Shown here: positions 45,801 through 54,701 of the stretch, one piece after another
How the letters are laid out: each line of letters begins with the position of its first letter
Numbering within the stretch: the stretch's first letter is position 1
Source of the DNA: Phoronis australis
Taxonomy: Eukaryota > Phoronida > Phoronidae
Assembly: GCA_002633005.1 (NCBI GenBank)
Contig: NMRA01000727.1
Coordinates: forward strand, 105,368 to 160,068
DNA: 54,701 nt
Reading direction: 5' to 3'
The notes under the pieces: generated by a model
The model's input: the letters and a program-made list of their open reading frames with translations, nothing else
What the model was told of the DNA's origin: nothing
The model's database searches: none
Program-made: the position numbers and the translations under genes

Positions 45801-45838
45801 ACGAGAATGATGAAGAACTGGCCGATGTTGGACGCTGA
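36060..45838 (+). CDS. SLCO-like: Organic anion transporting polypeptide (SLCO family), gene B (8 exons, 660 aa)
   Basis: A membrane carrier of the same family as gene A, probably with related but separate substrates. Exons: 36060-36804, 37867-38112, 39089-39253, 41755-41944, 43062-43194, 43925-44094, 44762-44826, 45570-45838; all GT-AG and phase-consistent. The signature is DPRWIGAYW (residues 256-264), again with Tyr. The Kazal-like loop has CGCTSDMFNPVCGQDGVTY and SPCHAGC, continuing with CICLSSN and GLCAGAV. Exon 3 matches gene A at 36 of 56 residues by my count, so the pair is not recent. A second ATG lies at codon 4 and either could be used. The introns hold a TTAA element, a tandem CA-repeat block and a hAT-like MITE, none disrupting an exon. 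Confidence 0.95.
37867..38112 (+). CDS. SLCO-like: OATP gene B exon 2 (family signature)
   Basis: It encodes TFLTPQDPRWIGAYWLLFII and LVLVLFPRHMYKK, ending ITSVKG. The start after TTTCCAG is fixed by phase and by alignment to gene A. Confidence 0.93.
39089..39253 (+). CDS. SLCO-like: OATP gene B exon 3
   Basis: It encodes GLPKAIWRLLKIPVYS and GYFVFMPKYIEEQFGRTSSF. Acceptor TTCTTAG, donor GTGAGT. 165 nt. Confidence 0.95.
40234..40745. mobile_element. TTAA-flanked MITE in OATP gene B intron 3
   Basis: The left end AGAGGCCTGGAACTC and the right end read on the minus strand, AGAGGCATGGAACGC, form about 15-bp imperfect inverted repeats. TTAA lies directly outside both (40230-40233 and 40746-40749). 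The 512-bp interior is non-coding. Confidence 0.7.
40980..41315 (+). other. Unrecognised 111-codon open frame in an intron
   Basis: An uninterrupted frame from ATG (MRVYKGNMLLIVMASM) with a basic, Leu-rich remainder (KNLRLLGHKITSR). It lies inside intron 3 of OATP gene B, between exons that splice in phase without it. No family was recognised. Chance or a transposon remnant are the likeliest explanations. Confidence 0.2.
41755..41944 (+). CDS. SLCO-like: OATP gene B exon 4
   Basis: It encodes VVNSGAHGLGVFISGILVTK and VGCDTGKVHSLVGK. 190 nt; acceptor CGTTTAG, donor GTATAG. Confidence 0.93.
42447..42720. repeat. Two tandem copies of a unit carrying CA microsatellites
   Basis: AAAGACTTCA followed by GTTTTAACACAAACACACCT starts at 42447 and again at 42600 (period 153). 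Each copy runs into (CA)n, and the second continues into (ACGC)n. One N (42504) lies in the first CA tract. It lies in intron 4 of OATP gene B. Confidence 0.7.
43062..43194 (+). CDS. SLCO-like: OATP gene B exon 5 (Kazal-like domain, first part)
   Basis: It encodes CQADCGCTSDMFNPVCGQDG and ISPCHAGCTRSSTDSLM. It is two codons longer than in gene A. Donor GTATGA. Confidence 0.93.
43925..44094 (+). CDS. SLCO-like: OATP gene B exon 6 (Kazal-like domain, last part)
   Basis: It encodes FDDCICLSSNTTRSKQGLC and a membrane segment ending TIYILF. Acceptor TGTTTCAG, donor GTATGT. Confidence 0.93.
44308..44456 (+). mobile_element. CAGGGGCGGATCC-family MITE, copy 2
   Basis: It begins CAGGGAAGGATCCGGGATTT and ends TAAATCCTCCATTG. 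Flanks are GTAGA (44303-44307) and GTAGT (44457-44461), four of five bases alike. The poly-C stretch holds one N (44435). It lies in intron 6 of OATP gene B. Confidence 0.8.
44762..44826 (+). CDS. SLCO-like: OATP gene B exon 7
   Basis: It encodes TVNPEDKSFAMALQSTGISL. 65 nt; acceptor TGTTTCAG, donor GTAAGT. Confidence 0.93.
45570..45838 (+). CDS. SLCO-like: OATP gene B exon 8 (C-terminus)
   Basis: It encodes SIPAPAVFGSLIDSSCMLWQ, the last membrane segment and an acidic tail shorter than that of gene A. Confidence 0.95.
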
Positions 45839-46407
45839 ACGTTTCTATTCCTCATTATTTATGCGCGCGTGCACCAGTGTATTAAGTAATTACAATTTAA
45901 CGACAGCGGTGATTATGACGTGAGCTGTAACGCAGGAACTTGAGGGTCATTGGGTGACAATCCATTGAAGCCTTCTGTGTCGGAAAAGTTAGATTTTCCA
46001 GTTACGGTCCTGGGGATCACACATCTGTCTACTTCATGCCTGTACAAAATAAATGCAGAACTATTGCAGTCGTGAGGTCTTTTACCCGTGGTCCACGGCC
46101 CAGTGCTTTGAGAAGTTCGTAGTGTGCTTTTCTTGGCTCCACGACTTAAGTTTTCCCACGCCACCGGTCACTTTTACAAAAAATAATGACACTATACAAA
46201 CACACACACACTCGTCTTGGTTTGAACAAAACGCAACAGCGAGGAAAAGAAACAAAACAAATCCATAAATAAATACTTTTTGTATTTTAGACCAGCAGTT
46301 ACTGGATATTGAATTGTTCCATTATTAACCGCAAAGAATACCTCCAGTTCATGCATACTGTAAGCTCGCGAGGAGTTGCAAGTGTTCATACATTGGTAAG
46401 CAGAGTA
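45839..46407. other. Convergent intergenic region, OATP gene B and SLC6 gene
   Basis: 569 bp between two opposing stop codons. AATAAA at 46048-46053 could end the OATP transcript. A minus-strand open frame at 45913-46164 is not used because it cannot be spliced in phase. No other feature was recognised. Confidence 0.5.
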
Positions 46408-46563
46408 TCATATCAGAGCAAGAGTCTCTGGCTGATTTTTCTCAGGTGGACTTTCCTTGTTTTCACTGATTATTACGGATGTGTTCGTGTTACACCTGTT
46501 GTGATCCCAGTCTTTGGGAGGGGTTGTTACCTCGCGCAATAATTGACGGAAAGACATCTGTCT
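46408..46563 (-). CDS. SLC6-like: SLC6 last exon (cytosolic tail)
   Basis: It follows CCTGTGTCTTTTCAG and joins in phase 0. It encodes [20 protein letters not shown], matching the usual basic-Pro-Thr-Asp-Trp tail of this family, and stops after TLALI. This is the terminal exon I trust over the other frames in the region. Confidence 0.8.
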   Translation of the reverse strand, partial: RQMSFRQLLREVTTPPKDWDHNRCNTNTSVIISENKESPPEKNQPETLALI

Positions 46564-49500
46564 CTGAAAAGACACAGGAGCAAAACGTAAAGCATAGTAT
46601 TAATTAGACACGGTGACGTACATGTGCATGTACCTGTACGTTGTACTTCAAGACGCATTCCTGTTTCCCAGCCCTCAACAGTGGCAGATTTAGAGGGGGG
46701 CCAAGGGGGCCATGGCCCCTCGTAAAATTCTCCCAGATTCCATATGGCAGTTCGGGGGTGCAAATGTCTGACGGGCAAATCCAGGCTAATACTCTGCCCT
46801 GGCCCCTCCCCCCTAACTCAAAATCCTGGATCCGCCCCTGCTCAAATACATCAAGTAACAGTATACAAAGACCTTATTGTACATGTTTTCAAAAACTGCA
46901 GGACAGGTTTAATCGACTGCACATATCTTAAAGTTCTGTGAACCCTCTTTTTCGCCACGGACTACATTTTTCGAACATTGTTCATAACTCAAAGCAAAGA
47001 AGATTTCTTGGCTTGGAAAGTTCTGGGAACTCCTTGTTTCCCGAGACCAGGCTCGATGACTTGGCTAGTCACGCGTCGTGTTATGGACCAGGCATGGTAT
47101 TAAGGAATAAAAAGAGAAACCACTTATCATTTCAGTAAGAAGGAATCGATACAAATGTTATAAAATAATGTAAGTGGGATAAATCACACTTTATTTTATG
47201 ACAGAACAGGGGTTGCTGTTTGCTTGCAGTAAGAAGTTCGTGGTCACAGCAGATGTACGGCGTTACATTCATTATGCTATGTGTTGTATCTCAAGCTTGA
47301 CTTTTTACGTCAAGTTGTTAACATAACCTCTGATGCAAATCTACGCGACTTACATTGTCCCTCTTGTAAAACTGAACGCACGTGACGACCGCCATCACCG
47401 GGATGAAACCAATGGTGATAATCACAGTCAGCCACGCGCAGTTGAGAGCGGATTCCGAGTACGTGTACTTGCCATAAACAGCTGGTGCGAAGATGACAGC
47501 ATTGAATATCACAATGAACTGAAACGAAATATATCACTAAACAGACTTAGTCCATAGATAACGGAAGCAGCAGTAGCGGGTGTAGCAGCTACATGTGTGG
47601 TAGGAGCAGCAGTAGCCACAGCAGCAGCAGCAGCAGCATCAGCAGCAGCATCAGCAGCAGCAGCAGAAGCAGCAGAAGCAGCAGCAGTAGCAACTGCAGC
47701 GGCAGCAGCAGTAGTTCTGTTGAAATACCGCTGATACATGTAGTTTTAATGTTTCTAGTCTGCTAAATTTTGATACTTAACGGGAAGAGATCTTCTCTGG
47801 GAATTAAAGTTCTACTAAGTCATTTATATACATGTAATGTACAATGAAAGGTAAAATACTGCTAACTTTAAGTTACAACGTAAATTTTACCAGTTAAGGG
47901 ATACAGTTTGCGAGGAAAGTATTATTTTGGGATCAATCTCAGCGCGAAATCAAATCTGTAACATCCGAGGTTTTCTTCTACAAGGTTATTTGCACAAAAA
48001 ACAAATCGTCAAACTTAAAAATCATGACGTTTCTATGTACATGCATGCCTCTAGTGGTTCCGTTATATCTAAGCTGCTGGAAAAGGCGATTGGAGGTGCA
48101 AAAGAATAACTAGGTTTTGATCAGAACAAAACTGAATATGAAGGCATGTTAATGTCAGAACGAGGAAGACTCACCAGCAGAAGGGTCGGGGTCAACACTA
48201 ACCAACAGGCCGACCAGAAGCAGGATGGTTTAAAGCCAAGCATGCAATTGATATCGTCCAGTAGTCGTTTGTATCCTGAATTGGAGCAAAATGATAATTG
48301 AGCAATGACAGATTAGTAACGCCATGAAGCGAGCGATGACATGTTTTTGAGTTAAGCAGGACCTTATCGACATGTCAGTGTATTGAACCAAACTTTTAAA
48401 AAACAATAGATTATTAAATATATATTTTACGAAAATACATTGCCTGGGAAATTTGATTTTGACTTGATACCAATCTGATATCATTTTGATCACGTAATCA
48501 TGTCTTTTTAGTAAAACTTACGCTATCAATAACATGACCAAATTTCGTTTGATCTATATAAGTTCAAGATGAAATCTCAGAAACTTTGTCATAGTTTTGT
48601 TTACTATAATTGTTATTTCATTTTCGTTTTATGCAACTTGTGAGTTTTTCATAAAAATCATAAAAGTCCTATTTTTGATGGCCCACCATGCAGCAATGGA
48701 AACTTTCAAAAATAAATCCTAAAATATTTGTCGAGAACTGTGTATAAAGCATGATATCTGAACTTTTCTCATTAATACAATCAGCAATTTCTGAGATATG
48801 GCCGTTACAAAGTTTGCCAAATTTTTCGAAGGACCAACATCACCTTAAAGAAATAAAATGTTGTAAAGGTTGTTGACAGGTACAATACCCGTGGGCCCAG
48901 CGCGCTAATATGTCATTTGAATTATGTCAGATTGCTGCAGACGTAAAATGAGTGACGGTCTACTGCAAATGCGCGCGAACGTGAGGTATTCCATCAGTTT
49001 GAGAGGTACACGGGTTGGTTCATTGTACATGTATCTGGCACAAAGAAAAGAAGTTGAGCAGTTGTGCAAATCCAACTGTGATCAGAAACAGGTGTCATGA
49101 GCTTCTATACTTGCGAGCACAAGACTTTGGTTTAATATATGTACAGGTAAATCAGGGAATGGATTGCATAACACTTCAAACTATCCGCTAGATAAGTTTG
49201 ATTGTTGCATGACGTCATGTGCATTGTTCAACAATAACAACGTGGCGCGTGATAAAGCGACATCAGTTTTGCTATGCAGCATTTATTTTTTACGCAACTG
49301 GGCCTTGATCTTTTGGAAGGTTTTGTCCCAGTTATAAGTAAAACTACCACTTGTTTTCATTAGTCTTTAGAAAACAGTACTTGTCAAATTTCTACCATCT
49401 GAAGTAACCTGGAAAACTCTTCACGAAGCCTGCCAATTCGAAAACTGCGACTGAAATTCACCTAGCGCTTTTATTTCTCAGTGAAGGTACCAATTGTGTA

Positions 49501-52500
49501 TCCCCAGGTGATGGAACCGATTTCTAATAGGATGGCCAAAAGAAACTGGTGTAATAAAGTTCCGAAATTCGTGTAGCAAATAAATGAATGCAATATAAAA
49601 TTTGGTTCCCAGAAGTCTAACTCTTTGCATACCATAGATCCAGGAGACTGACACCGTTTGGAGTAACGCCACCGTGAGGAACGGAAAAAGCAATCCGTAC
49701 CAATCGATGAGGTTCTGTAAGTACATGCCACCCTGCAAGGAAGACAAACGAAACATCACAACAATCATGGTGACAATAAAGTCACCCATTTGCAGACAAC
49801 GCTTAATGTTAATAGCACCTTATAAACATGTCCAAACTTGACTGATTTTAGAAAATCATACTTCAAAAACGGCTAATCGGGTTTGCATGAACTGTGCAGA
49901 TACGGTGCATTATGTACTTTCCTCCAAAACGCATCTCTTATAAGATTCCACTTTTACAAGAACGTTAATCAATAATAAGACTTGAGGAAACTCCAAAGTC
50001 GCATGAAACGAAAACGAAATGATGTTTTAAGAAATTGTAAGAGCATTTTGGAGACACCATATTGAACATTTATATCGAATAAAATTTGATCGTGTAATTG
50101 ATAACCTTGTTTGGTTACAATGTAGATTTACATTTTGCTAAATTCTTTCTCAAAAGGCATGGTCACGTGACACAATTAATTTCAAATTGGTAAATAGTCA
50201 AGATTTAAATTCTACATTTGTTTTCCGAAAATACAGCGTATATACTTTGTGGGTTAAAATTTATGATTTTGTAGATACAATGTATTTAAATAAGTACACG
50301 TATGTGCACTTGTCAATAAGGTCCTACAAAACCAATTCATACTGAATCACATTGATAAGCACTGATGAAAAACAAATTTTACTAATGAATTAGAACATCA
50401 CTTATTTTATATGGTTATTGTTTCATTAATAAAATTGTTCAGTTGCGCCTTTTGCACGCATGTCTATAGGAATCGCTAACTATTTACCACGGCGACACAG
50501 GCAAAGGGTACAGTTTTATCATCACACGGAAAGACTTGGGCTACAATCGCTCATGTTCTGAGCTATGGTTAGAGTGATCAGATAAGAGTGATCGTATGTG
50601 ATCAAATCCAGTGCCAAACAACACAGACCTGGTTTACAACAGTTTTAAGCCTACAATTCGGAGAAAATGATATTCACAGCGTTGGGTGTTTGATTTCTCA
50701 AACTGAAATCATGACTTTAAATCGCACCTGAAATAGGTTTACGTACATGTAGTGACTGCTGATTACGTTTCCACGTTCTTAGAATAGAGATGCCAGCATA
50801 TGATATACAAGTTTAATAAGCAATGCAAACGTGTTAGGGGATTTTCAGAAGAATTGGGTGTAAGGAACCAGTCAGCATTCATATCCTGCACAAAACGAAG
50901 ACTTTATGCAGATGTGGTCACCAATCAAAAGGTCAGCATATATCTTCATTACTTACGTATTTTACATGTTTTTTTTGTTTGAAAACAGCCTGCTGTGATG
51001 AATTGTGTTCGCAAGGCATTTGGCCACGATACAGTAGATGGTAAAGTGAGTCCCATATCAGTGAATTGAAAACAGAATAACCTTCTTTTCAAGCAGCAAA
51101 TTGGTTATTTTCCAATCCCTTAATATCCCTGACTTCTAACCCAGATATTTTCATACTTGTACTTGACATCAAAGTCGAAAACATGTTTTACCTCTTCCGT
51201 CCCGCTTTGATATGAAATCAGGATAGGTGTCTATTATTGAGAGTTCGAGTACATTATGGTTTATGCATACGAGTTTCTAGTCCACGTTCGGATTTGATGG
51301 CCCATAGATTTGGGCTACAACCTCGAGTGAAAACTCTAAAGTCCATGTTGGTATTTGAACAGCTTTAGTTCTTTGAATACAAATGAAAGCTATGTTAAAG
51401 CAACCACCCGCTTAAACCATTACATACTCGGGTACAAAATTATAAACATCTATCTTGACTTTTTGTTAGAGTAGAACGGAAAATTTGAATAAAATTGGGG
51501 CCCTGAATTAAAAATTAAAGCGTTAACTCACAGGACATGAGTAGATGACCGATATACAAAACCCTGCAACACACAAGAATAGCCTAATTATCCCACGTCT
51601 GTATTTGTGGAGACATTTACTGCCCAGGAAGTCTTCTATACCTGCTGTCAACAAGTCTAGGTCCACGAACTGAAACGAGAGGAAAACTAGAAATTCAGCT
51701 GGTTGGAGCGTAAGATAAACAGGCGATAATAATGATCGAGGAAAGCACACGTTTTCGGTGTTGTCTTTATTAAAATAAAAACTGTTTGTAAAATCTTGCA
51801 ATGGCGCTTTTCAGCATGGGAAGCACACGTGCTGGATTATTCAATTGCCCTTTAAAAAAGCCGAGTTATACGGTAATTGTGGGGATGATCAACCCACACA
51901 TAACCATAATATCACATTGTGACACATCGTAAGTGCTTTTAGTTCAATCTTGCTTTTATCACTCAAGTGAGACGCAAACGAGACAGAACGAGGATTGGTT
52001 GAAATCACCAAAACAAAATTTAGTACGGTTTATTTTGCTCTTAATTAACTAGCATGCAACAATATAAAAGTGAAGTGAACGACCCGGCAATGATTCCAGA
52101 TCTTTGTTCTGCCTTGACCTCCACTGAATTTGAAGTTAGCCACCTGTCAGCGGGATCCTAAATATACATCTGTATCTTAAAGACTGTTGAAATCATTGCG
52201 CTTGTCATCAATGCACGACGTTTTCCGAAGATGTTTAACTATTCTTTTCATCAAAACATCTCCAAATATTGTATAATACAAAAGACAAAACGTTACTTTG
52301 AAAGAAACATAGGAATTTGAAAACTAATCATTGAGACGTTACTGCCAAGCCACACAAATTCTCAAGTAATTCGTAGATACAGGTGTACATGTACGTACTC
52401 AGAACTACCGATTTCGGGACGATTACAGAGTACGGAGATGTTTACCAAGAATCCATTAGTTGTATCGATATCAGCTTTACTTACATGTGAATCAATACCG

Positions 52501-54405
52501 AGCATCAAAATCATAACAAAGAACAACACCGACCACACAGCACTGGCTGGCATCAAGGAAATGACTTCCGGAAAAGCGACGAATGCTAAACCCGGACCTG
52601 TGATGGTAAAAAAGGTGAAGATGTACAAAACTGGAAGGAAACTTACATTTTTCATTAGTAAATGATTGCGATAATGATAATTTGATGGTCATGCAAAGGG
52701 AATTATTTGTTTTCTACATACCGGGGTATATCCACGAAAGTGGAGAAAGTCGATATCTTAAAGTTCTCTTAACTGACAGAATTTGGCCTGTTTACTACCA
52801 ATCAGTTTCTTGCTTTCACAACGTCACAGTGTTGCTCGCCGGATGATTGAGGTGTTGGCTGCGCTTGCGCAAATGAAGTCTTAACTATCCTGGGCAACAC
52901 AGTCAAGATAAAGTATACGTAGTCGATTATTTTTTGTTATTATGAACCATTGTCAAAGTAAAATGAGTCAAATGACAAACCTCCAACAACGACTTCATCC
53001 ATCGGCAGTCCGGTGTAAAGAGACATATGGCCGAGGCAACTGAAGATCAGAAAACCAGCCAAGAAACTAGTCAGCATGTTTACGACCCCGATCAAGAAAA
53101 CGTCTCTGAAAGTAAGTGTTAGAGACAAAACTGGGAGTTCGTGGATTTACTGTTTGGTCACTGGAAGTGAAAACACAAGTAGACCACGATTTACATTCTT
53201 TGGTTAAATGGTGCTCTTAGCATTCGCTTTATTTTCAAAACTTTCAATGCTTTTAAAAACACAAGCCATTGCATCTAACTAATGAAGACGCAAAGTCCCA
53301 TGTTCAGGTGAACTGCACGTAGTTCATAATCTCTACACCTCCAGAACATAAAATAGATGCCACAAATTCCTTGATTTACAGATTATGAATCAAAAATCAA
53401 ATTCTACAGAACTGAATCGTGTATAAATCAGAGCTGACTCGCACAAATCAGAAAATGCTATTAAAATTACACAATTATTTGTATCAGCCTTCAAACTGTT
53501 TGTATGGGCGTTCACTCTTTTAGTTACAGACAAATGTGTCATCATCTGCTGCAGTGAAACCTCTGACCTACACTGTATGGTTAGTATTGAAAGTTCAGTG
53601 GGCAATACAGAGTATGAATTTATCGGACAGAATTATGGTCTCCATAATGACGGTCCCCGTTAAAACTTTCGGCTTGATGCCATTTTAAATGTAATGAAGA
53701 TACGAAAACATTTGTTAAAAGGTGCAGAATACGCAACATTGGGGTATTTTTAGAACAAAAAATGAAAAATTCAAATTCGTTCACATTACCAAGATCTCTC
53801 CACAAGCTTATTTTTCAATGTCCACAGCCCAACAAACTGGCTTGTAGAAGCACTCTAGAGACACCCACTTTCAACATTACAAAAAGTGCATCCAAGTTTA
53901 GCTCCCCTGTCACGTGATGATAGCAGGGAATTTGTATTTATGAGTTTAATTAATTTGGTAGTCCTTATATATGATTTCCTAATCTCACTGTTTTTTTTCT
54001 CTCATTGCATTTGATCTACCTGTTCTTGATCATGGAAAATGGTCATTTTATGGTGAACTTTTGAAAGCATATAGGTAAAAGTTAAAAGGGCAATAAGTGC
54101 AAAACTGTGATTTTTGTTTCAGGGGCATTCCATGATCACCTACACAAAGTTCAAGTTAAATCCAAAATATGGAACGCTGAGTGATTTTTTTTTCTTTTTT
54201 GATTTTCTCGTGGAATGTCTCCTAACATGGGATAAAGTCTCTCCAATATAACCAAGATTTTGTATTTTTACTTGCAGTGACAGCAAAGCAGAATGTCTTA
54301 CCTGTAGCAGTTGTCATTGAACTTCCCATAGCTACTCAAAGTGACTGCAGCGCCACCAGCCAAACCCAGGGAGTAAAATATTTGAACGGCAGCATCGCCC
54401 CAAAC
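46408..54405 (-). CDS. SLC6-like: Sodium-coupled neurotransmitter/amino-acid transporter (SLC6), 3' part (8 exons, 333 aa)
   Basis: A carrier of the sodium:neurotransmitter symporter family, which uses the Na+ (usually also Cl-) gradient to import amines or amino acids; the substrate cannot be told without the N-terminal half. Exons in order: 54405-54302, 53105-52981, 52597-52485, 51669-51532, 49732-49633, 48275-48175, 47518-47354, 46563-46408, phase-consistent throughout. Recognisable pieces are [14 protein letters not shown] (TM6), [19 protein letters not shown] (TM7), [20 protein letters not shown] (TM8), [10 protein letters not shown] (TM10 region), [14 protein letters not shown] and the tail [14 protein letters not shown]. 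Ser of TM6, Asn/Ser of VVNMLTS and Asp/Ser of GIDS, the family's ion-binding positions, are present. TM1-TM5 lie beyond the right edge. Confidence 0.93.
46679..46840 (-). mobile_element. CAGGGGCGGATCC-family MITE, copy 3
   Basis: 162 bp in the opposite orientation to copies 1 and 2. It begins CAGTGGCAGATTTAG and ends GGATCCGCCCCTG. CTCAA is repeated exactly on both sides (46674-46678 and 46841-46845). It lies in the last intron of the SLC6 gene. Confidence 0.85.
47354..47518 (-). CDS. SLC6-like: SLC6 exon (TM11-TM12)
   Basis: It encodes [16 protein letters not shown] and the last membrane segment, ending YKRDN before GTAAGT. Reading through the donor would add only nine residues before a stop, so a shorter unspliced end is possible but less likely. 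Confidence 0.88.
47565..47715. repeat. Imperfect AGC trinucleotide repeat
   Basis: About 150 bp rich in GCAGCAGCAGC with interruptions such as GTAGC, CATCAGC and AGAAGC. On the SLC6 coding strand this is a CTG/TGC repeat lying 46 bases upstream of an exon. The poly-Ala frame it produces on the minus strand is not a gene. Confidence 0.9.
48175..48275 (-). CDS. SLC6-like: SLC6 exon (TM10-TM11)
   Basis: It encodes [20 protein letters not shown] and [10 protein letters not shown]. Acceptor AATTCAG, donor GTGAGT. Confidence 0.9.
49633..49732 (-). CDS. SLC6-like: SLC6 exon (TM10)
   Basis: It encodes [20 protein letters not shown] and VSVSWIY. Acceptor CCTTGCAG, donor GTATGC. Confidence 0.9.
51532..51669 (-). 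CDS. SLC6-like: SLC6 exon (TM8-TM9)
   Basis: It encodes [16 protein letters not shown], a basic loop and a membrane segment ending VIYSCP. Acceptor CGTTTCAG, donor GTGAGT. Confidence 0.9.
52485..52597 (-). CDS. SLC6-like: SLC6 exon (TM8)
   Basis: It encodes [19 protein letters not shown] and ILMLGIDSH. Acceptor CATCACAG, donor GTAAGT. Confidence 0.93.
52981..53105 (-). CDS. SLC6-like: SLC6 exon (TM7)
   Basis: It encodes [20 protein letters not shown] and the loop [11 protein letters not shown]. Acceptor ACTTTCAG, donor GTTTGT. Confidence 0.9.
54302..54405 (-). CDS. SLC6-like: SLC6 exon (TM6)
   Basis: It encodes [18 protein letters not shown] and [12 protein letters not shown]. Acceptor TCTCCAG, donor GTAAGA. 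It is the first exon inside the window; phase 0 at its start implies an upstream exon. Confidence 0.9.
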
Positions 54406-54486
54406 CTGGAGACAACATTGACGTCGTTGGATTGAGTAAGCAACCCAAAATATATAAAGCGAAACAACACTGTACGCGTGATCCAT

Positions 54487-54668
54487 GGAGGGAACAATGA
54501 ACGGAAAGAAGAACGGAAAGGAGAGATGGGGCGGAATAAGGAGGTGAGGAAAAGAGGGAGGGAGGAAGGTGGTCGTACATGTAGTTGAGGAGCGACGGAA
54601 GGGAGGAAGTACAGCATATGGGATAGGAGGATGAGGGAGAGAGAGAGAGAGAGAATGGGATAGGAGGA

Positions 54669-54701
<33 letters not shown>
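54487..54701 (+). repeat. Purine-rich tract with a 37-bp GA minisatellite
   Basis: From 54487 the plus strand is dominated by G and A. A unit beginning ATGGGATAGGAGGATGAGGG starts at 54618 and again at 54655, each followed by (GA)n up to the window edge. It lies in an SLC6 intron. Confidence 0.7.

Noticed and set aside
45913-46164. Minus-strand 83-codon frame as last exon of the SLC6 gene
   Set aside because: No acceptor of good quality joins it in phase 0 to the exon ending at 47354. The exon at 46563-46408 has a strong acceptor, correct phase and the family's tail motif.
47509-47739. Poly-alanine protein on the minus strand
   Set aside because: It is a direct translation of the AGC repeat in an intron, with no other coding signal.

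Overview
This is intron-rich, repeat-dense animal DNA. Genes have GT-AG introns of about 0.2-4 kb, AT-rich noncoding sequence, many small inverted-repeat transposons, and many copies of the palindrome TACATGTA. The encoded proteins look like those of a marine invertebrate, probably a deuterostome such as a hemichordate, echinoderm or amphioxus. That placement is inference; the sequence does not fix the species. A 902-base run of N (16332-17233) and two single N (42504, 44435) show it is a draft assembly.

Layout: (1) About 40-3090 is a decayed DNA transposon with inverted terminal repeats and a frameshifted Cys-rich (CXC-type) transposase remnant. (2) 3100-10600 has no gene I can support; it holds small inverted-repeat elements and a diverged 389-bp tandem duplication. 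(3) 10623-24341 (+) is a complete ten-exon alkaline phosphatase gene, 535 aa, with a signal peptide, all metal and catalytic residues and a GPI-type C-terminus. (4) 24514-35375 (-) is a complete eight-exon organic anion transporter (OATP/SLCO), 674 aa, tail-to-tail with the phosphatase. (5) 36060-45838 (+) is a second complete eight-exon OATP, 660 aa, head-to-head with the first. Intron positions and phases match and three internal exons have identical lengths, so the pair is an inverted duplication. (6) 46408-54405 (-) is the 3' part of an SLC6 sodium-coupled transporter: eight exons covering TM6 to the C-terminus, with the N-terminal exons beyond the right edge.

I assembled the exons by reading splice sites and checking phase across every junction. 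All three complete genes give intact reading frames. The two OATPs share 684 bp between start codons, a possible bidirectional promoter. All four genes encode membrane or surface proteins, but I see no evidence of one pathway.

The mobile DNA is the most informative part outside the genes. Two families of about 70-160 bp elements have related ends (CAGGGGCGG... and CATGGGCGGCG...) and exact or near-exact 5-bp target duplications at six copies. Two elements with TTAA target sites sit in introns, one with inverted repeats of at least 152 bp around the N gap. A third foldback family (ends GCGCACCC) occurs three times.
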